Part shown: piece after piece, positions 13,913 to 17,056 of the stretch
Position numbering within the stretch: position 1 is the stretch's first letter
Layout of the letters: the number at the start of each line of letters is the position of its first letter
Assembly (NCBI GenBank): GCA_049602715.1
Contig: JBMYRX010000043.1
Location: 1 to 17,056 of the forward strand
Reading direction: 5' to 3'
DNA: 17,056 nt
Source: GCA-2697345 sp049602715
GTDB taxonomy: Bacteria > Pseudomonadota > Alphaproteobacteria > Rhodobacterales > Rhodobacteraceae
Translations under genes and position numbers: made by a program
Notes under the pieces: model-generated
Told to the model about the DNA's origin: nothing
The model's input: the letters and a program-made list of their open reading frames with translations, nothing else
Database searches by the model: none

Positions 13913-15618
13913 CTTTGAAACTCTTCATTAGTTAAAGCAAATAAATCACCTGAACCCCTGCGTATAGAAGTGGAAAGACCCTGACATTCCGGTAGAAGTC
14001 TCGCAAAGTAGACATCCGCTAATTTTTTCCGAAAATCACCCTCATTTTCAGCATTGGCTGCCTTTAAATGATAATATCCCCCTAAAACACGAGCAAAAAA
14101 TCTTAAATAATTAACAGCCCCAGAGAATCTATCATTCATAGGCTGATTTAGAAGCCATTCAGTTGTTGACCTTAATTCTTGTAAGGACTTCTTCAGTTCC
14201 GCTGTCTTATTCTTAAAAACACTCGAAAGCTCCATTATAAAATCCTCAATCTCTTGAATTTTAGAAAACGCAGCTTCTCCCTCGTCTATCATTTTTCGAG
14301 AAACTAGGTCCATTGCTTGGATCCCATTTGTACCTTCATAAATTGCTGTAACCCTTACATCTCTTAAGAATTGAGATGCCCCAGTTTCTTCTATAAAACC
14401 CATTCCTCCATGCACCTGAATTCCCAGCTGAGAAACATGTATACCAACATCTGTCCCGAACGCTTTTGTTATCGGAGTCAAAAATGCTGCTTCTCTAATC
14501 CATTTTTTATCTTTACTAGAATTAGCCTTATCTATGGCAAAAGCACATGCTGCACCTATCGAACGAGCAGCAAAAACGTCTGCTTTCATCTCAGCAAGCA
14601 TCCTCCTAACATCAGCATGGTTAATTATACTATTTCCCCCATTCAATGGCTTTCCTTGGGTCCTTTCCATAGCAAAAGCTAGCGCTTTTTGATATGCCGC
14701 TTCAGCCACAGCGATACCCTGCCCTCCCACTCCTAGTCGTGCATTATTCATCATAGTGAACATCGCTGCCATTCCTTGATTGGCATCTCCTACCAAAACC
14801 CCATAGGCGTTATCATACTGCATAACGGCCGTTGGGGATCCATGGAGGCCTAATTTATGTTCTAAAGATACAACGCTTAAAGAATTTTTTTGCCCTGGTG
14901 CCCCTGAAGCATCAGGTATAAATTTCGGTACTAAAAATAAGCTAATTCCTTTAGTGCCTAGGGGGCTACCCGGTAGTCGAGCCAATACAAGGTGGCAAAC
15001 ATTTTTTGTAAAATCGTTGTCGGCCCAACTGATATAAATCTTTTGTCCAGAAATTGAATAACTTCCATCGACATTAGGCTTTGCTGTACTCTTTAACGCT
15101 CCCACATCTGATCCAGCGTTTGACTCTGTCAAGTTCATTGTCCCTGACCATTCTCCGGATATCAATTTTGGAAGGTATATTTCCTTTATTTTTTCACTTG
15201 CGTGGTTTTCTAAAGCTTCAATCTGCCCTTGAGTCATTACTGGATTTAGCTGTAATGAAAGGCACGCGCCTCCCATCATTTCGTTGATTGCGTGCATTAG
15301 TGATTGTGGTAATTCTAATCCTCCATATTTAGAGCTCGCGGCCATCCCAACCCACCCATTTTCAGCTATTACTTTATAAGCCTCTCCAAAACCAGGAGAA
15401 GTTCGCACCACACCATTTTCTAAGTAGGCAGGATTAGAGTCCCCAACACGTTGCAGAGGGGCCAATACCTCATTTGAAATTTTACTAGCTTCATCCAAGA
15501 CAGAGTATACTAAATCACTAGAAACCTCTGAAAAAGTCTTTTCATCACCTAAGGTTTTAAAACTTACTATATTTTCAAAAATAAATAGATAATCCTCCAT
15601 TGGCGCTCGGTAGGTCAT
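13909..15618 (-). CDS. Acyl-CoA dehydrogenase (DmdC-like long form)
   Basis: FAD enzyme that makes the 2,3-double bond in an acyl-CoA thioester. At 569 residues it is longer than classic 380-residue forms: an extra N-terminal helix segment ('YRAPMEDYLFIFENIV'), the central flavin domain (including 'LTESNAGSDVGAL' and 'KIYISWADND'), the C-terminal helical domain with catalytic Glu428 in 'YEGTNGIQ', and a further C-terminal extension ('YYHLKAANAENEGDF'). This architecture is that of DmdC (methylthiopropionyl-CoA dehydrogenase, DMSP demethylation) and related FadE-like proteins; sequence alone does not settle the substrate. Start taken as ATG 15618 because GGGAG (15632-15628) is 9 bases away; a TTG at 15624 would be only 3 bases from it. 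It is co-transcribed with the MBL-fold gene. Confidence 0.92.
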   Translation of the reverse strand: MTYRAPMEDYLFIFENIVSFKTLGDEKTFSEVSSDLVYSVLDEASKISNEVLAPLQRVGDSNPAYLENGVVRTSPGFGEAYKVIAENGWVGMAASSKYGGLELPQSLMHAINEMMGGACLSLQLNPVMTQGQIEALENHASEKIKEIYLPKLISGEWSGTMNLTESNAGSDVGALKSTAKPNVDGSYSISGQKIYISWADNDFTKNVCHLVLARLPGSPLGTKGISLFLVPKFIPDASGAPGQKNSLSVVSLEHKLGLHGSPTAVMQYDNAYGVLVGDANQGMAAMFTMMNNARLGVGGQGIAVAEAAYQKALAFAMERTQGKPLNGGNSIINHADVRRMLAEMKADVFAARSIGAACAFAIDKANSSKDKKWIREAAFLTPITKAFGTDVGIHVSQLGIQVHGGMGFIEETGASQFLRDVRVTAIYEGTNGIQAMDLVSRKMIDEGEAAFSKIQEIEDFIMELSSVFKNKTAELKKSLQELRSTTEWLLNQPMNDRFSGAVNYLRFFARVLGGYYHLKAANAENEGDFRKKLADVYFARLLPECQGLSTSIRRGSGDLFALTNEEFQR

Positions 15619-15627
15619 CGGCAAGTA

Positions 15628-15632
15628 CTCCC
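15628..15632 (-). promoter_or_regulatory. Ribosome binding site deciding the dehydrogenase start
   Basis: GGGAG on the minus strand lies 9 bases from ATG 15618 but only 3 from an in-frame TTG at 15624, which favours the ATG. Confidence 0.65.
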
Positions 15633-15676
15633 TTGGTTTTTGTGTATTAGAAAAACTCTGTCACTAGCTATAAAAT

Positions 15677-15694
15677 ATTGTATAGAAATACAAT
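15677..15694. promoter_or_regulatory. Inverted repeat, candidate operator between divergent genes
   Basis: ATTGTAT (15677-15683) and ATACAAT (15688-15694) form perfect 7-base arms around AGAA, in the 130-base gap between the dehydrogenase and the Sua5/TsaC gene. Position, 18-base size and symmetry suit a dimeric repressor site for the dehydrogenase unit. There is no regulator gene next to it in the window. Confidence 0.4.
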
Positions 15695-15748
15695 CAGTGC
15701 CAACAGTTTAATTGGTTCTTATGTAAATTAATTTTGGTAAACTAAAAT

Positions 15749-16696
15749 ATGTTAACAAAATATCTAAAGAAAAGTGAAACGGTAACTGCTGGAAATTTAT
15801 TAAAAGATGGAAAATTAGTAGCTTTTCCGACTGAAACAGTCTACGGACTAGGAGCCAGGGCTGACTCTAATATAGCGATTAAACGCATTTTTGATGTGAA
15901 GGGAAGACCAGCTTTTAACCCATTAATTGTTCATGTAGCCAGCATTGAAATGGCTAAAGATATCGCAATTTTTGATGACCAAAGTAATCAACTACTAAAA
16001 GCTTTTTGGCCGGGTCCAATAACTTTTGTATTACCATTAAAGAGCAATAGTAGTATTTCAAAGTTAGTAACAGCCAACTTGAGAACTGTGGCTATAAGAT
16101 TTCCAAGCTCAACAATTGCACAGCGTATATTACTAACTGCTAACACGCCTATAGCGGCTCCATCCGCTAATTTATCTGGAAAAATCAGTCCGACATCTGC
16201 AAACCAGGTTTTTGACTCTTTAAATGGCAAAATAGATGCCATTTTGGATGGTGGGGTCAGTCAGGTTGGTCTGGAGTCCACTATAATATCAACTAATCCA
16301 ATTAGAATTTTAAGACCTGGAAGCATTACCAGAGAAAAACTTGAGAATATTGGTGACGTTACTTTATTGAATAAAGATGAGGACTCAACCATTACTGCAC
16401 CAGGTCAACTCAAATCTCATTATGCACCAATATCAAACGTCCGCCTAAACGTCGATTATCCAAGTTCACATGAAATCTTATTAGGTTTTGGAAATATTCA
16501 GAATGCTACGCTCAACTTATCACCGTCAGCTAATTTATCTGAAGCTGCGTCAAATCTCTTTCGTATGCTATCTGAAATTGATCGTATAGCTATAAAAAAT
16601 GGAATACAAACAATTGCGATTTCTCCAATACCCCAAAAAGGAATTGGAGCTGCAATAAATGACCGAATAGAAAGAGCTGCGGCCGATAAAGCTTAA
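15749..16696 (+). CDS. L-threonylcarbamoyladenylate synthase (Sua5/TsaC family)
   Basis: Makes threonylcarbamoyl-AMP from threonine, bicarbonate and ATP for the t6A37 modification of ANN-decoding tRNAs. The 315 residues hold the YrdC/TsaC domain (about 15-200) with 'FPTETVYGLGA', the nucleotide-binding 'KGRPAFNPL' and 'PSANLSG', and 'RPGSIT', then the 'PGQLKSHYAP' linker and a C-terminal Sua5 domain. This is the long Sua5 form rather than the short E. coli TsaC. There is no clear Shine-Dalgarno before ATG 15749. Its stop codon overlaps the yqgE stop by 2 bases, inside a shared TTAA. Confidence 0.93.
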   Translation: MLTKYLKKSETVTAGNLLKDGKLVAFPTETVYGLGARADSNIAIKRIFDVKGRPAFNPLIVHVASIEMAKDIAIFDDQSNQLLKAFWPGPITFVLPLKSNSSISKLVTANLRTVAIRFPSSTIAQRILLTANTPIAAPSANLSGKISPTSANQVFDSLNGKIDAILDGGVSQVGLESTIISTNPIRILRPGSITREKLENIGDVTLLNKDEDSTITAPGQLKSHYAPISNVRLNVDYPSSHEILLGFGNIQNATLNLSPSANLSEAASNLFRMLSEIDRIAIKNGIQTIAISPIPQKGIGAAINDRIERAAADKA

Positions 16697-17056
16697 GCTC
16701 TACCTACCGCTGAAGATAAATGAATTGGATCAACACCCATCAATTTTAGAGCATTTTGCCACTTTCCATTATTATCACTACTAAAAACTAACTCAGAACG
16801 TGCTTCTGAAACTAGCCAACCATTCATTGCTATTTCATTTTCAATCTGACCTGGACCCCATCCCGAATAACCCAAAGCCAATATTCCTTTGACTGGGCCT
16901 TGACCATTTGAGAGTTCCTCTAAAATTTCAAAAGAGGCCGTCATTCCATAATCTGAACCTATTTTTAATGTCCCGTCGCCAGAATCATATTCTGGCGAAT
17001 GAAGAACAAAGCCACGTCCCGCCTCAACAGGCCCCCCTATATTTACTTGAATTTCA
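16693..17056 (-). CDS. yqgE: YqgE/AlgH family protein (partial, 5' end off the window)
   Basis: Widespread conserved protein of uncertain biochemical role. The minus strand is open from the window edge to TAA at 16695-16693, giving about 120 C-terminal residues of a family that is usually near 190, so the N-terminal third is missing. The frame reads through 'NIGGPVEAGRGFVLHSPEY' at the edge, then 'EGPVKGILALGYSGWGPGQ'-like text (here 'GQGPVKGILALGYSGWGPGQ') and 'NGWLVSEA', all diagnostic. An internal ATG at 16944 is not the real start, since conserved residues continue before it. It converges on the Sua5/TsaC gene. Confidence 0.93.
   Translation of the reverse strand, partial: EIQVNIGGPVEAGRGFVLHSPEYDSGDGTLKIGSDYGMTASFEILEELSNGQGPVKGILALGYSGWGPGQIENEIAMNGWLVSEARSELVFSSDNNGKWQNALKLMGVDPIHLSSAVGRA

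Noticed and set aside
1..17056. Search for CRISPR arrays, insertion sequences, toxin-antitoxin pairs, tRNAs, or a novel defence island
   Set aside because: No spaced direct repeats, transposase-like ORFs, cloverleaf sequences or clusters of unknown genes were seen; almost every reading frame belongs to a known housekeeping family.

Overview
The window is an AT-rich stretch of core chromosome from an alphaproteobacterium. The gene families show this: a DUF1013/TrcR cell-cycle regulator, COQ9, a CycM-type membrane cytochrome c, the tiny subunit IV of an aa3 oxidase, alphaproteobacterial-style DnaX, and an SRP RNA gene directly upstream of dnaX. The neighbourhoods (yejB-yejA-cytochrome c-prephenate dehydratase-nudC; ffs-dnaX-ybaB-recR; coq9 divergent from rpsU) resemble what I recall from Rhodobacterales, so a low-GC marine member of that order is my best guess. 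That placement is inference, not a database result. I see no mobile element, phage gene, CRISPR array or tRNA.

Layout. Positions 1-2727 (minus): the first two genes of a Yej-type peptide ABC importer, yejA (solute-binding protein) then yejB (permease, running off the left edge). 2858-3379 (minus): membrane-anchored cytochrome c. 3481-4317 (plus): prephenate dehydratase, convergent with nudC (4334-5296, minus). 5297-5648 is a 352-base gap that holds the SRP RNA gene (about 5394-5488), its promoter and the dnaX leader. 5649-10639 (plus) is a tightly packed run: dnaX, ybaB, recR, clpS, an RsmC-like methyltransferase and an SDR-family protein. 10646-12245 (minus): trcR and coq9. 12351-12557 (plus): rpsU with a clear terminator. 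12637-12777 (minus): a 46-residue cytochrome oxidase subunit IV. 12887-15618 (minus): a two-gene unit of acyl-CoA dehydrogenase and an MBL-fold hydrolase with a 4-base overlap. 15749-16696 (plus): Sua5/TsaC-type threonylcarbamoyl-AMP synthase, whose stop codon overlaps that of yqgE (minus, running off the right edge).

How the genes work together. dnaX, ybaB and recR form the replication/recombination-repair cluster common in bacteria, here led by the SRP RNA gene. The cytochrome c, oxidase subunit IV and COQ9 all serve the quinone-bc1-aa3 respiratory chain but lie in separate transcription units. The dehydrogenase/hydrolase pair is probably a small acyl-CoA catabolic operon.

The window is mostly housekeeping DNA and I did not find a new defence or mobile system. 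The two observations most worth checking are: (1) an in-frame A AAA AAG slippery heptamer in dnaX just after domain III, with a -1 stop three codons later, so a short gamma-like product could be made as in E. coli; and (2) an SDR protein that keeps the fold, the cofactor glycines and the catalytic Ser/Tyr but has Ser in place of the catalytic Lys and a broken NNAG motif, so it may be a pseudo-enzyme.
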